Positions 52,405 through 61,149 of a DNA stretch of 64,000 bases are shown here, piece by piece. Under the pieces are notes generated by a model. That model worked only from the letters and a program-made list of their open reading frames with translations, made no database searches and was not told where the DNA came from. Both the position numbers and the translations under genes were made by a program. Every line of letters starts with the position of its first letter. Position 1 is the first letter of the stretch. Source of the stretch: Actinacidiphila cocklensis (GTDB taxonomy: Bacteria; Actinomycetota; Actinomycetes; Streptomycetales; Streptomycetaceae); contig NZ_CAJSLV010000048.1 in assembly GCF_907177275.1 (NCBI RefSeq), positions 331,476-395,475 of the forward strand, given 5' to 3'.

Positions 52405-53695
52405 CGCCCGGCGCGCTCTCGGTGACCTTGACCGCCCAGTCGCCGTCCGGTTCGTGGCCGGTGACGGTGACCCGGGTGGTGCCGTCGGGCAGCGCGTAGG
52501 ACTCCCCCACGCCCAGCGGCGCGTCGGCCAGCGGCGGGTAGACCGAGGTGGCGGCGCACGCGGAGTGGCCGGGGTGGCCGTCGACGACGTCGACGGGGCC
52601 GTCGCCCGACTCGCGGTCGGAGCGCACCTGGTAGAGCAGGACGCCCTCGCGGCAGGCGGTCTTGTCGTTGCCGGTGGCGCTGCGGGCCTCGACGGCCAGC
52701 GCGGTGTCGGCGCCGGTGCGGACGACCAGCAGCTTGGTGCCGCCGCGGGTCTCGTCCGGGCTGAGGTCGTGGTAGGTCGTGCCGGTGCCGGTGATGCAGC
52801 CGACCTGCTCGGGCCGCAGCCAGCCGAGTTTCCACTTGTGCCAGGCGAACGGCTCGGGAGCCAGGCCGAACTGGCTGCCCATCAGGTCCCAGTCGCCGAC
52901 GTGGGTGTCCCAGTCGGCGGTGCTGCCGGCCGGCGGGCGGTAGTAGAGGTCGGGCAGGTCGAAGACGTGTCCGGTCTCGTGGGCGAGCACGTTGCGGTCC
53001 GGCGGGTGCCGTTCGAAGACCGTCACCAGGCGGGCCAGCGGATTGCCGTCGAGGGTGACGGGCGAGGCGAGGTTGACGACCTTGGTGGCGTCGGAGTCCA
53101 CGCCGGGCGCGTCGGGGTCGGCGACGAGGTAGACCACGTCGTAGCCGGCGAAGTCCACCACCGGGTCGGCCGCGGTCAGGGCGTCGCGCAGGTACGCGCT
53201 GCGGTTCGCGGCCCGCCAGTCGCGGCTGATGGCGTACGCGGTCGCCGAGTGCGGCATCGGCACCCAGTGGTCCACGGTGTGCAGGTGCAGCCGGAACTGC
53301 CCGTAGGAGGCCTGGTCGTAGAAGTCGGAGGTGGCCGGGTAGTGGTCGGCGGCCACCTCCTGCGGGGTCAGCGAGGGCGCCGCGTCGGGGAAGGACAGGA
53401 AGACCATCAGCGCCCGCACGTCGCCCCGCGCCTCGGCGAAGCCGCCGGGGGCGGTGTCCACGCCCTCGGAGTGGTGCACCTGGGTACGCGGCAGCAGGCA
53501 CGCGGCGGTCGCGGGGGCGGCGTGCGCGGACGGCCCGGTGGCCAGCGTCCAGGCCACCAGAGCACCGAACACGAAGGCGCCTGCGGCCGCGGAACGCGCC
53601 CCGCGCGGGAGCCCCGGCGCACCGGCGGCGCCACGCGCGTACCGAACGCCCCCAGCGACCCGCGTATCGCCTGCCGAGATGCCTGACCGCCGCAC
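52379..53695 (-). CDS. Secreted M6-family metalloprotease, paralogue 1
   Basis: A 438-residue secreted protease closely resembling the next gene: RALMVFLSFPDAAPSLT, DFYDQASYGQFRLHLH, zinc motif LAHETGHVFDLPDLYY (HExxH), and DWDLMGSQFGLAPEPFAWHKWKLGWL. The signal region is GARSAAAGAFVFGALVAWTLATGPSAHA. GTG 53695 is chosen because GGAGG lies 5 bases upstream. The gene pair arose by tandem duplication and is now well diverged. Cysteines at matching positions of the C-terminal domain (CREGVLLYQVRSD; SACAATS) suggest a shared disulphide. Confidence 0.88.
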   Translation of the reverse strand: MRRSGISAGDTRVAGGVRYARGAAGAPGLPRGARSAAAGAFVFGALVAWTLATGPSAHAAPATAACLLPRTQVHHSEGVDTAPGGFAEARGDVRALMVFLSFPDAAPSLTPQEVAADHYPATSDFYDQASYGQFRLHLHTVDHWVPMPHSATAYAISRDWRAANRSAYLRDALTAADPVVDFAGYDVVYLVADPDAPGVDSDATKVVNLASPVTLDGNPLARLVTVFERHPPDRNVLAHETGHVFDLPDLYYRPPAGSTADWDTHVGDWDLMGSQFGLAPEPFAWHKWKLGWLRPEQVGCITGTGTTYHDLSPDETRGGTKLLVVRTGADTALAVEARSATGNDKTACREGVLLYQVRSDRESGDGPVDVVDGHPGHSACAATSVYPPLADAPLGVGESYALPDGTTRVTVTGHEPDGDWAVKVTESAPGGDGAGRPG

Positions 53696-54008
53696 ATGGA
53701 CCTCCGGGGAGGGTTCGCGAGCCCGTTCGGGACACCTCAACCACCTTGCTATGAATTGTGGTGGTATGCGGGGTTCGGCTACTCCGCCCGGGTGGTGTGC
53801 ACACGGCCGGGTACGGCGAACACCTGGACGGCCGGCGACCTTACGTTCCGTAACAGCACAGGTGAGGCGATCAGGACCGGTGCCCATTCGCGCAGAAACG
53901 GTCGGCCGGCGGGTGCGCGTGCGGAGAATCACCACGGCGACGCTGGATCGCCTGCTCCGCCAGCCCATATGATCGCGTGCGAGACGAGCGCGACACGGGG
54001 AGCAGGCC
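53696..54008. other. Divergent intergenic region with small inverted repeats
   Basis: These 313 bases contain no gene. They hold ACCACC/GGTGGT (53740-53745 and 53760-53765) and TTACG-TTC-CGTAA (53841-53853), either of which may be an operator for the M6 genes or the GGDEF-EAL gene. The local AT content around 53740-53770 is higher than its surroundings, consistent with a promoter. Confidence 0.4.
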
Positions 54009-55787
54009 ATGGGCGGACCCGCGGGCGGCCCCGGCGTCGACCCCGACAGCACAGCACAGGTCATCACACAGAGTCACAGTTCTACCCCGCGCCCGCGCGG
54101 CACCGGGGCACGCGACGAAGCCGAGCTGCGCGACTACCGGGCCGCCTTCGCGGTGGCCAGGTCGGCGATGGCGCTGCTGTCGCCCGAGGGCGACGTGCTG
54201 GCCGCCAACGCCGCGCTCGCGACCCTGCTGGGCGCGGCCCCCGAACGCCTCGCGGCGGTCGGCGCGGGGGCGCTGCTGGGCCTGGCCGGCGACCCGCACG
54301 CGAGGGCCGCCTTCCACGACGTGCTCACCGGCCGCAGCGACCGGCTGCGCTGCACCCGGCGGATCACCCGGCAGGACGGCGCGGCCCTGCTGGCCGAGGT
54401 GACGCTGTCGCGGACCGGGGCGAGCCCGCTGCTGCTGACCGTCGAGGACGTCGGCGAACGCGACGCGCTGCGCGAGCAGTTGCGGCACCTGCGGATGCAC
54501 GACCCGGTGACCAGGCTGCCCAACAGGGCGCTGTTCTTCGAGCGGCTCACCGACGCGTGCGACAGCGCGCCCGGCCGCGGCACCGGGCGCATCGGGCTGT
54601 GCTACCTCGACCTCGACGGCTTCAAGGCCGTCAACGACACCCTCGGCCACCGGGTCGGCGACGAGCTGCTCGCCGCCGTCGCCCGCCGGCTGCTGGCCTG
54701 CGCGGAGCCCGGCGGGCACCTGGTCGCCCGGCTCGGCGGCGACGAGTTCGCGCTGCTGGTACGGGACTCCACCGGCACCGGGCAGGCCACCGCGCTGGCC
54801 GAGTCCGTGCTGACCGCGCTGCAGCAGCCCTTCGACGTGGCCGGGCAGCGCCTGGCGGTCTCGGCGAGCATCGGGGTGGTGGAGCGGGAGGCGCCCGGCA
54901 GCTCCGCCACCGGCCTGATGCAGGCCGCCGACACCACGCTGTACTGGGCCAAGGCCGACGGCAAGGCCCGCTGGACGCTGTTCGACCCCGAGCGCAACGA
55001 GCACCGGATGACCCGGCAGGCGCTGTCCCGCACGCTGCGGCAGGCCGTGGAGCGCGGCGAGTTCGTGCTGGACTACCAGCCGCTGGTCGCCCTGGACACC
55101 GGTGAGCTGCGCGGGGTGGAGGCGCTGGTCCGCTGGGAGCACCCGCACTTCGGGCGGCTCGCCCCCAACCGCTTCATCGGCCTGGCCGAGGAGGACGGCT
55201 CCATCGTGCAGCTCGGCCGGTGGGTGCTGCGGCAGTCCTGCCGGCAGGCCCGCGCCTGGCAACTGGCCCACCCGGCGGCGCCGTTGGTGGTGAGCGTCAA
55301 CGTCGCGGTGCGGCAGATGTGGGACTCCGACCTGGTCGCGGACGTCGCCGGGATCCTGGCGGAGACCGGGCTGCCGCCGCGGCTGCTGCAGCTGGAACTC
55401 ACCGAGTCCGCGGTGATGGGGTCGGCCGGGCGGCCGCTGCAGGCGCTGCACGCGCTGCACGAGATGGGCGTGCGGATCGCCATCGACGACTTCGGCACCG
55501 GCTACTCGAACCTGGCCTACATGAGCCGGCTGCCGGTGTCCGCGCTGAAGCTCGACGGCTCCTTCGTCCAGGGCTTCCGCTCGGCGGAGCACCCCAACCC
55601 GGCCGACGAGACCATCGTGGAAGCCCTGGTGGACCTCGCCCACCGCCTGGGCCTGACGGTGACCGCCGAGTGCGTCGAGAACGCCGAGCAGGCGGAGCGC
55701 CTGCGCCGTATCGGCTGCGACACGGGCCAGGGCTGGCACTACTCCCGCCCGGTGCGGCCGGAAGTCATCTCGGGCCTGCTGGCCTGA
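54009..55787 (+). CDS. PAS-GGDEF-EAL cyclic di-GMP turnover protein (RmdA-like)
   Basis: A 592-residue soluble protein. A PAS domain covers about 40-145 (YRAAFAVARSAMALLSPEGDVLAANAAL). GGDEF is at about 155-320 with intact LGGDEFALL and the LTRLPNR-type start HDPVTRLPNRALFF. EAL is at about 340-592 with intact VEALVRWEHP, ELTESAVMG, DDFGTGYSNLAYM and KLDGSFV. Both halves therefore look catalytically competent for making and breaking c-di-GMP. The order matches the Streptomyces RmdA/RmdB phosphodiesterases that affect development. No membrane helices are seen. ATG 54009 is chosen. Confidence 0.93.
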   Translation: MGGPAGGPGVDPDSTAQVITQSHSSTPRPRGTGARDEAELRDYRAAFAVARSAMALLSPEGDVLAANAALATLLGAAPERLAAVGAGALLGLAGDPHARAAFHDVLTGRSDRLRCTRRITRQDGAALLAEVTLSRTGASPLLLTVEDVGERDALREQLRHLRMHDPVTRLPNRALFFERLTDACDSAPGRGTGRIGLCYLDLDGFKAVNDTLGHRVGDELLAAVARRLLACAEPGGHLVARLGGDEFALLVRDSTGTGQATALAESVLTALQQPFDVAGQRLAVSASIGVVEREAPGSSATGLMQAADTTLYWAKADGKARWTLFDPERNEHRMTRQALSRTLRQAVERGEFVLDYQPLVALDTGELRGVEALVRWEHPHFGRLAPNRFIGLAEEDGSIVQLGRWVLRQSCRQARAWQLAHPAAPLVVSVNVAVRQMWDSDLVADVAGILAETGLPPRLLQLELTESAVMGSAGRPLQALHALHEMGVRIAIDDFGTGYSNLAYMSRLPVSALKLDGSFVQGFRSAEHPNPADETIVEALVDLAHRLGLTVTAECVENAEQAERLRRIGCDTGQGWHYSRPVRPEVISGLLA

Positions 55788-55796
55788 GCACGCGGA

Positions 55797-55835
55797 GGGA
55801 CCCGCGTCCTCGGGGGGAGGGAGGACGCGGGTCCC
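55797..55835. terminator. Terminator between the GGDEF-EAL gene and the chitinase
   Basis: GGGACCCGCGTCCTC and its exact complement GAGGACGCGGGTCCC form a 15-base stem with a 9-base loop, shared by the convergent genes. Confidence 0.85.
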
Positions 55836-55868
55836 GCGGGGGTCAGTGGGGGTGGCCCCCGGTGGGGG

Positions 55869-57629
55869 TCAGCAGGCGCCGAGGTCCTGCCAGACTCCCC
55901 ACTCGCCGGTCGTCCCGGGCTCCTCGTTGGTGGTCCACCACTTGGCGTTCCAGTTGTGGCCCTTCCAGGAGACCTGGTTGCCGCCGACGTAGATCGCGGA
56001 GGCGGACCAGGACGGCAGGGTGCAGGTGCCGCCGGGCGGGGTGGTGGGCGGCGTCGTCGGCGGCGTCGTCGGCGGGGTGGTCGGCGGCGTCGTGGGCGGG
56101 GTGGTGGGCGGCGTGGTCGGCGGGGTGGTGGGGTTGCTGCAGCCGGAGGCGGAGCCGTTGGTCGCCGTCACGATCTTGTTGAAGAGCGTGGCCGCCGGGT
56201 CCAGGTCGAGCAGCGAGTACATCATCGAGCCGGCCAGCCCGTGGCAGTGGCCGTAGTCGGCCCTGGCCTGGACGGCCTGGGAGCCGAGTCCGGTCCAGAA
56301 CTCGTTGCCGTTGTAGAACCAGTTGCTCTGCGAGGCCGCGTCGTAGAAGGTGTCGGCCGGGTTGTCGACGACGCCGGTCAGCTCCTTGTAGTACGCCGTC
56401 CCCGCGACCTGGCTGATGCCGCGGGCCGCCGCGGGGCCGGACGCGGGCTGGTAGAGCCCGTGGTTGCTGCCGGCGGCGACACCCGACCAGCCCCGGTAGT
56501 ACGTCGGGTAGCCCAGGGTGATCTTGTTGGCGGGGAAGCCGCCCGGGATGCCGTAGGCGGAGTCACCGGTGGTCCAGGCCGTGATGGCGTGGTCGGTGCT
56601 GTACTTCTCGGTCCCGGGGGAGATCGGGTTCGAGGGGTCGTTCGGCGACTGGTACAGCGGGTCCTGGAAGTTGGTGGGTCCGTTGGTCTCGAAGGCCCCG
56701 TGCATGTCGTAGGTCATGATGTTCGCGTAGTCGAGGTACGCCCCGAGCTTGTCGGTCTCGATCTTCGCGATCTTGTCCTGGCCGGCCGGCAGGGCCGCGG
56801 TGAGCAGCATCTTCCGGCCGCCGTTGGCGGCGCCGTACGCGTCCAGCTCGGTGCGGAACTCCGCAGCCAGCTTGGTGAAGTTGGCCGTGTCGTTCGGGCT
56901 GTAGTGGTTGCCGGTGTGGCCGCCGGGCGAGCCCGGGTACTCCCAGTCGATGTCGAAGCCGTCGAAGACGCCGGCCGCGGCGCCGGTGCCGCCGAAGCCG
57001 CCCTGGACGGGCAGGTTGCCCTTGATGAACATGTCGATGCAGGAGCTGACCAGCTTCTTGCGGCTGGCGTCGGTGGCGGCGGCGTCCGAGAAGTACTTCG
57101 AGTACGTCCAGCCGCCGATCGAGGCGACGATCTTGAGCTTCGGGTACTTCGCCTTGAGCTGCTTGAGCTGGTTGAAGTTGCCGACCAGCGGCTGGTTCCA
57201 GGTGTCCGCGGTGCCGTTGACGCTGATGTCGGCGCCGAAGGACTTCTGGTAGTCGGCGAACGCGTCGCCCGCCCCGTCACCGGCGTTGGGGTTGGACTCG
57301 TTGGTGGAGTCCGACGCCTTGGTCGCCTCGAAACAGGTCAGGTTGACCGGGTCGATGTTCTCGAACGAGTAGTTGAGGATGTCGAGCTTGCCCGCGATGC
57401 CCTCGGTGTCGAGGTTCTTGGGGTAGAAGGCGTTGCCGTAGATGCTCCACTGGTCGTAGTAGGCGATCTTGACGCCGCCGCTGCTCGCGGCGGCCGCGGC
57501 GGCGGCCGGCTGGGCGGCCGTGGTGTCCGCCTGGGCGGTGCCCACGCCCGCGACGAGCGCGGTGAGGCCGCCGATGGCGAGCGCGGCGCTGGTGGCGGCG
57601 GCCACGAGCGCTCTCTTCCTGGACTGCAC
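55869..57629 (-). CDS. Secreted GH18 chitinase with C-terminal CBM5/12
   Basis: A 586-residue secreted chitinase. Order: signal peptide (RKRALVAAATSAALAIGGLTALVAGVGTAQA), GH18 catalytic domain at about 55-490 (IAYYDQWSIYGNAFYPKN; ASIGGWTYSKYFS; catalytic FDGFDIDWEYPGSP), a TPP repeat linker of about 30 residues, and a CBM5/12 chitin-binding module (WSASAIYVGGNQVSWKGHNWNAKWWTTNEEPG). GTG 57629 follows GGAGG at 5 bases. Two DasR-type half-match sites flank the promoter, so induction by chitin-derived amino sugar is likely. It hydrolyses chitin in soil debris or fungal walls. Confidence 0.94.
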   Translation of the reverse strand: MQSRKRALVAAATSAALAIGGLTALVAGVGTAQADTTAAQPAAAAAAASSGGVKIAYYDQWSIYGNAFYPKNLDTEGIAGKLDILNYSFENIDPVNLTCFEATKASDSTNESNPNAGDGAGDAFADYQKSFGADISVNGTADTWNQPLVGNFNQLKQLKAKYPKLKIVASIGGWTYSKYFSDAAATDASRKKLVSSCIDMFIKGNLPVQGGFGGTGAAAGVFDGFDIDWEYPGSPGGHTGNHYSPNDTANFTKLAAEFRTELDAYGAANGGRKMLLTAALPAGQDKIAKIETDKLGAYLDYANIMTYDMHGAFETNGPTNFQDPLYQSPNDPSNPISPGTEKYSTDHAITAWTTGDSAYGIPGGFPANKITLGYPTYYRGWSGVAAGSNHGLYQPASGPAAARGISQVAGTAYYKELTGVVDNPADTFYDAASQSNWFYNGNEFWTGLGSQAVQARADYGHCHGLAGSMMYSLLDLDPAATLFNKIVTATNGSASGCSNPTTPPTTPPTTPPTTPPTTPPTTPPTTPPTTPPGGTCTLPSWSASAIYVGGNQVSWKGHNWNAKWWTTNEEPGTTGEWGVWQDLGAC

Positions 57630-57687
57630 GAGAACCTCCGGGGGGAGAGGGAGGAACAACAGGGGGCTGTGGGGTATGGATAGCCCT

Positions 57688-57735
57688 CTGATCAAGTGCA
57701 CGTCAATGGTCTGAACCAAAGCCAGGACTAGACCA
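57688..57735 (-). promoter_or_regulatory. Chitinase promoter with two DasR-like (dre) sites
   Basis: On the minus strand TTGACG (57706-57701) is followed after about 18 bases by TATCCA, a good promoter. TGGTCTGAACCA (57707-57718) and, on the minus strand, TGGTCTAGTCCT (57735-57724) resemble the DasR consensus core TGGTCTAGACCA. They lie immediately upstream of the -35. Confidence 0.65.
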
Positions 57736-57778
57736 ATTTGCGCGTCCCGGCGGCCTGCCGATCGTTCACGACGTGAGC

Positions 57779-57812
57779 AAAGCCGCTCGTCAACCGGGTG
57801 ACGAGCGGCTTT
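57779..57812. terminator. Terminator downstream of the luciferase-like gene
   Basis: AAAGCCGCTCGTCA (57779-57792) pairs over all 14 bases with TGACGAGCGGCTTT (57799-57812), giving T-tracts on both exits. Confidence 0.85.
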
Positions 57813-57880
57813 AACCCCTGGTTAAGGCATGGCCCGCGGTCGGTCCAAGGTTGGACCACCGGGGGGCACGAAACCGGTAA

Positions 57881-59029
57881 TTAACCGGCCGCGATGTCCT
57901 TGGGGAAGCCGTACGCGTCGGCGATCAGCTCGTACGAGCGCAGCCGTACGGACGGCGTGTGCGCGTTGGCGGTGATCACCAGCTCGTCGGCGCCGGTCCG
58001 CTCGACCAGCGCGTCCAGGCCCGCCCTGACCGTCTCCGGGTCGCCGTGGACGATGTTGCCCATCCAGGAGTCCACGAAGTCCCGCTCCGCCGGGCTGAAC
58101 GGATGGGCCGCCGCCTCCTGCGGGGTCGGGATGAGCCCGGGGCGCCCGGTGCGCAGCCGCAGCATGCCGAGCGCCCCCGCCAGCACCTGGCGGCGGGCCT
58201 GCTCGGGGTCCTCGGCGGCCAGCGCGGCCACCCCGATCGAGGCGTAGGGGCGGTCCAGGATCTCCGACGGGCGGAAGGACTCGCGGTAGAGCGCCAGCGC
58301 GGGAACGGTGTTGGCGGCGGAGAAGTGGTGCGCGAAGGAGAACGGCAGCCCCAGGGCGCCGGCCAGCTGGGCGCTGAAACCGGACGAGCCGAGCAGCCAG
58401 ATGCTGGGCCGGGCCGCGGACTGCACCCCGCCTGCCGTACTGCCCTGCACGGGACCGGGCACGGCGTGGATGCGGGCGTAGCGGTGGCCGTCGGGGAAGT
58501 CGTCGTCCAGGAAGCGGACCAGCTCGGCGAGCTGCTGCGGGAACTCGTCGGCGCCCTCGTGGAGGGACTCGGTCCTGCGCAGCGCCGCCGCGGTCGCCCC
58601 GTCCGTGCCGGGCGCGCGGCCCAGGCCCAGGTCGATCCGGCCGGGGGCCAGCGCCTCCAGGGTGCCGAACTGCTCGGCGATGACCAGCGGCGCGTGGTTG
58701 GGCAGCATCACCCCGCCGGAGCCGAGCCGCAGGGTGCGGGTGAAGGCGGCCAGGTGGGCCAGGATCACCGCGGGCGAGGAGCTGGCCACACCGGGCATCG
58801 AATGGTGCTCGGCCACCCACATCCGGTGGTAGCCGCGGGCCTCCGCGGTCCTGGCGATCTCGACGCTGTTGCGCAGCGCGTCCCGGGCCGTCAGGCCGGA
58901 GCCGACGCCGGCCAGGTCGAGCACCGACAGCGGTACGGGCGCGGTGCCATGGACGGTGCCGCGGATCCCGTCGCCTGCCGCCCCGCCGTCGCCGCTGCTG
59001 CCGCCGCCCCGAGCCACGTCGTCACCCAC
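57881..59029 (-). CDS. LLM-class (luciferase-like) flavin monooxygenase
   Basis: A 382-residue cytoplasmic TIM-barrel flavoprotein. After a Gly/Asp-rich N-terminus comes [14 protein letters not shown], then [73 protein letters not shown], which identifies the MsnO8/YtmO-type LLM subfamily. [26 protein letters not shown] and the C-terminal [14 protein letters not shown] support it. It uses FMNH2 or F420H2 on an unknown substrate. GTG 59029 is used; a start after the Gly-rich stretch is possible. Divergent from the IclR regulator, which may control it. Confidence 0.88.
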   Translation of the reverse strand: MGDDVARGGGSSGDGGAAGDGIRGTVHGTAPVPLSVLDLAGVGSGLTARDALRNSVEIARTAEARGYHRMWVAEHHSMPGVASSSPAVILAHLAAFTRTLRLGSGGVMLPNHAPLVIAEQFGTLEALAPGRIDLGLGRAPGTDGATAAALRRTESLHEGADEFPQQLAELVRFLDDDFPDGHRYARIHAVPGPVQGSTAGGVQSAARPSIWLLGSSGFSAQLAGALGLPFSFAHHFSAANTVPALALYRESFRPSEILDRPYASIGVAALAAEDPEQARRQVLAGALGMLRLRTGRPGLIPTPQEAAAHPFSPAERDFVDSWMGNIVHGDPETVRAGLDALVERTGADELVITANAHTPSVRLRSYELIADAYGFPKDIAAG

Positions 59030-59157
59030 AGCTAGCGCCTCCTTGATCGTCCGTCCGCATGCCGGGCACGCGTAATAGTCCGGAATTGCACAACCGGAGC
59101 GGGCGTCCGGTTATTCCCGTGGTCAATTCGGCGATTTTCCCGATCGGGCAGTGACCT

Positions 59158-59169
59158 TGGCATATGCCA
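59158..59169. promoter_or_regulatory. Palindrome in the LLM / IclR divergent region
   Basis: TGGCATATGCCA is a perfect 12-base palindrome in the 323-base gap between the two divergent genes, a likely operator of the IclR regulator. The rest of the gap shows no gene. Confidence 0.5.
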
Positions 59170-59352
59170 GAGTGGCCCCTTCCTGCATATACGCCTGCGG
59201 GGCTGCGGAGAAGTCGTCAACCGCCTCTACCGGCAACGGTATTGGGGTTATCGTGGAATCCGGTCAAGCTGCCGATCGGGACCTCACCGAGCCCCGATCG
59301 TGACCAGCAGCGACAACCGGGACGCAAACGGTCACACCTGCAGGGGGCTACC

Positions 59353-60108
59353 GTGGCGCTAGAGCACCGTCAGACCGCGCCGGTCTACGCGGTCCAGCAC
59401 GCACTGCGCGTGCTGGATTCCGTCGACGCACACCGGCACGGCGTCTCCGCCGAGCAGCTCGCGCGGGAGATAGGGGTGCCGGTCGGGTACCTCTCCCAGC
59501 TCCTGACCATGCTGCAACGCGAACGCTATCTGGGCTTCCTGCCCGGCGGCGGCTACGTGCTCGGCGAGACCCTGGTGCTGCTCGGCGCCGCCAAGCACGA
59601 CGACGCGCTGGCCGAAAAACTGCGCACGATCCTGGTGGAGCTGCGCGACGAGGTCGGCGCCGCGGTGTACTTCAGCCGCTACGACGACGGCGAGGTCCGC
59701 ATCATCGACTTCGCCGACGGGCCGAACGCGCCCAAGGTCAACGAGTGGGTCGACTTCCGCTCGGCCGCGCACGCGAGCGCGGTGGGCAAGTGCCTGCTGT
59801 CCCAGCTCGACCACAACTCGCGGCTGGAACACCTCTCCCGGCACCGCCCGGCCCGGCTCACCTCCCGCACCGTGATCGACGACCGCGCGCTGCTCACCAA
59901 GCTCGAACGCCAGCCGGCCAGCGTCCCCACGCTCGACCTGCAGGAGTACGCGGTCGGCACGGTGTGCGCGGCGATCCCGGTCACGATCGGCAAGACGGTC
60001 GCCTGCCTGGCGCTGTCCATGCCGCTGGCGCAGGCGCACCGCCTCAAACCGGCCGTGGACACCCTCAACGAGCGGGCCGCCCCCGTGCTCCTGTCGATGA
60101 GCATCTGA
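59353..60108 (+). CDS. IclR-family transcriptional regulator
   Basis: A 251-residue regulator. The N-terminal winged helix is YAVQHALRVLDSVDAHRHGVSAEQLAREIGVPVGYLSQLLTMLQRERYL. The GAF-like effector domain follows (LRDEVGAAVYFSRYDDGEVRIIDF; DFRSAAHASAVGKCLLSQLD; GTVCAAIPVTIGKTVACLALSMP). GTG 59353 follows GGGGG. It is divergent from the LLM monooxygenase. The effector is unknown. A longer frame from 59164 would cross the palindrome and is rejected. Confidence 0.9.
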   Translation: MALEHRQTAPVYAVQHALRVLDSVDAHRHGVSAEQLAREIGVPVGYLSQLLTMLQRERYLGFLPGGGYVLGETLVLLGAAKHDDALAEKLRTILVELRDEVGAAVYFSRYDDGEVRIIDFADGPNAPKVNEWVDFRSAAHASAVGKCLLSQLDHNSRLEHLSRHRPARLTSRTVIDDRALLTKLERQPASVPTLDLQEYAVGTVCAAIPVTIGKTVACLALSMPLAQAHRLKPAVDTLNERAAPVLLSMSI

Positions 60109-60175
60109 CCGGCCGCCGCCGCGGGCAGGGGTGGTCAGGAGCACCCGGCGGAAGGCCGTATAGTTGTTCTCGCAG

Positions 60176-60249
60176 GCGCCGCTAGCTCAGTTGGTTAGAG
60201 CAGCTGACTCTTAATCAGCGGGTCCGGGGTTCGAGTCCCTGGCGGCGCA
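60176..60249 (+). tRNA. tRNA-Lys (CTT), copy 2
   Basis: A 74-base cloverleaf identical to the copy at 42142-42215 but on the opposite strand. Acceptor GCGCCGC/GCGGCGC, anticodon CTT. The CCA end is not encoded in full (ACCT follows). A TATAGT -10-like hexamer lies at 60159-60164. Confidence 0.97.
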
Positions 60250-60257
60250 CCTCGCAC

Positions 60258-60298
60258 ATGAAGAAGGCCTCCCACCGCAGGTGGGGGGCCTTCTTCAT
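60258..60298. terminator. Terminator between tRNA-Lys and the pentapeptide gene
   Basis: ATGAAGAAGGCCTCCCACC pairs with 60280-60298 except for one wobble pair, around GCA. It overlaps the last bases of the minus-strand gene ending at 60295 and can terminate both. Confidence 0.85.
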
Positions 60299-61095
60299 GC
60301 CCAGTGGGCCGGGTGCGCGAGGTCCTGCGGCAGCCGGGTGGCCGGGTCGCCGGAGGCGGCGGCGAGCTGCGGGGCGGTCAGGAAGAGGGTGCCGCGCAGA
60401 TCCGCGCCGCCCAGCCGCGCGCCGCGCAGGTCGGTGCCGAGCAGGTCGGCTCCCCGCAGGTCCGCACCGCGCAGGTCCGCGCCGATCACCAGCGCTCCCC
60501 GCAGATCCGCACCCCGCAGGTCCGCGCCGCGCAGGCGGGAGCCCATCAGGTCGGCTCCCCGGTGGTTCCTGCGCCGCGGGAAGGCGGCGCGGGCCAGCGC
60601 GGAGGCGCTGCGCAGCAGCTCGCCGACCCGGCCGCGCTCGGCCGCGACGTCCAGGGCGAGCAGTTCGTCCGCGCCGCCCAGGCTCAGCGCCTCGATCCGC
60701 GTGGCCGCCTCCGCGGCGGCCTCGTACAGCTCGGCGGCGGCCGGCAGGGTGCGTACCTCGGCGAGGTGGCGGAGCAGCTCGTGCAGCTGCCGCACCACCG
60801 GCAGCACCGCGAACATCGCCCGGCCGCCGTCGGCGGCGTCCCGCCAGTCCTGTCCTGCGAAGGTGTGCCGGGAGACCTTCTGCCCGGCCCCGAGGCAGTC
60901 GTAGACGGTGCAGCCGGCGTAACCGCGGTCGCGGAGCCGGTCGTGGATGCCGCAGCGGTGGTCGGCGCCGAGGTGGCCGCAGGGCTCCCCCGCGGCCTTG
61001 TCCCGGGCGAAGTCGGCGGACCGGGTGAAGGCCAGGGCGACGCAGCACAGCCCGAAGCAGTTGCCGCAGTCCGCGCGCAGTTCGCTGTGCTCCAC
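60295..61095 (-). CDS. Pentapeptide-repeat protein with N-terminal cysteine cluster
   Basis: A 266-residue protein of two parts. The N-terminal ~75 residues hold a dense Cys/His set ([43 protein letters not shown]), resembling metal-chelating YkgJ-type domains. A helical middle follows, and the C-terminal ~85 residues are pentapeptide repeats ([44 protein letters not shown]) forming a right-handed beta-helix. Pentapeptide proteins often bind DNA gyrase or act as scaffolds, but the Cys domain suggests a metal or redox role. GTG 61095 is used. The DNA of the repeats is internally repetitive. Confidence 0.85.
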   Translation of the reverse strand: MEHSELRADCGNCFGLCCVALAFTRSADFARDKAAGEPCGHLGADHRCGIHDRLRDRGYAGCTVYDCLGAGQKVSRHTFAGQDWRDAADGGRAMFAVLPVVRQLHELLRHLAEVRTLPAAAELYEAAAEAATRIEALSLGGADELLALDVAAERGRVGELLRSASALARAAFPRRRNHRGADLMGSRLRGADLRGADLRGALVIGADLRGADLRGADLLGTDLRGARLGGADLRGTLFLTAPQLAAASGDPATRLPQDLAHPAHWA

Positions 61096-61149
61096 CCCTG
61101 GTCCCTTCGCCGGCTCCGCCCGGGTCCATGGTGCCGTATCAGCCGGAGG

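Noticed and set aside
56036-56130. 12-base GTGGTCGGCGG-like tandem repeat
   Set aside because: Codes for the TPP linker of the chitinase; not a CRISPR or regulatory array.
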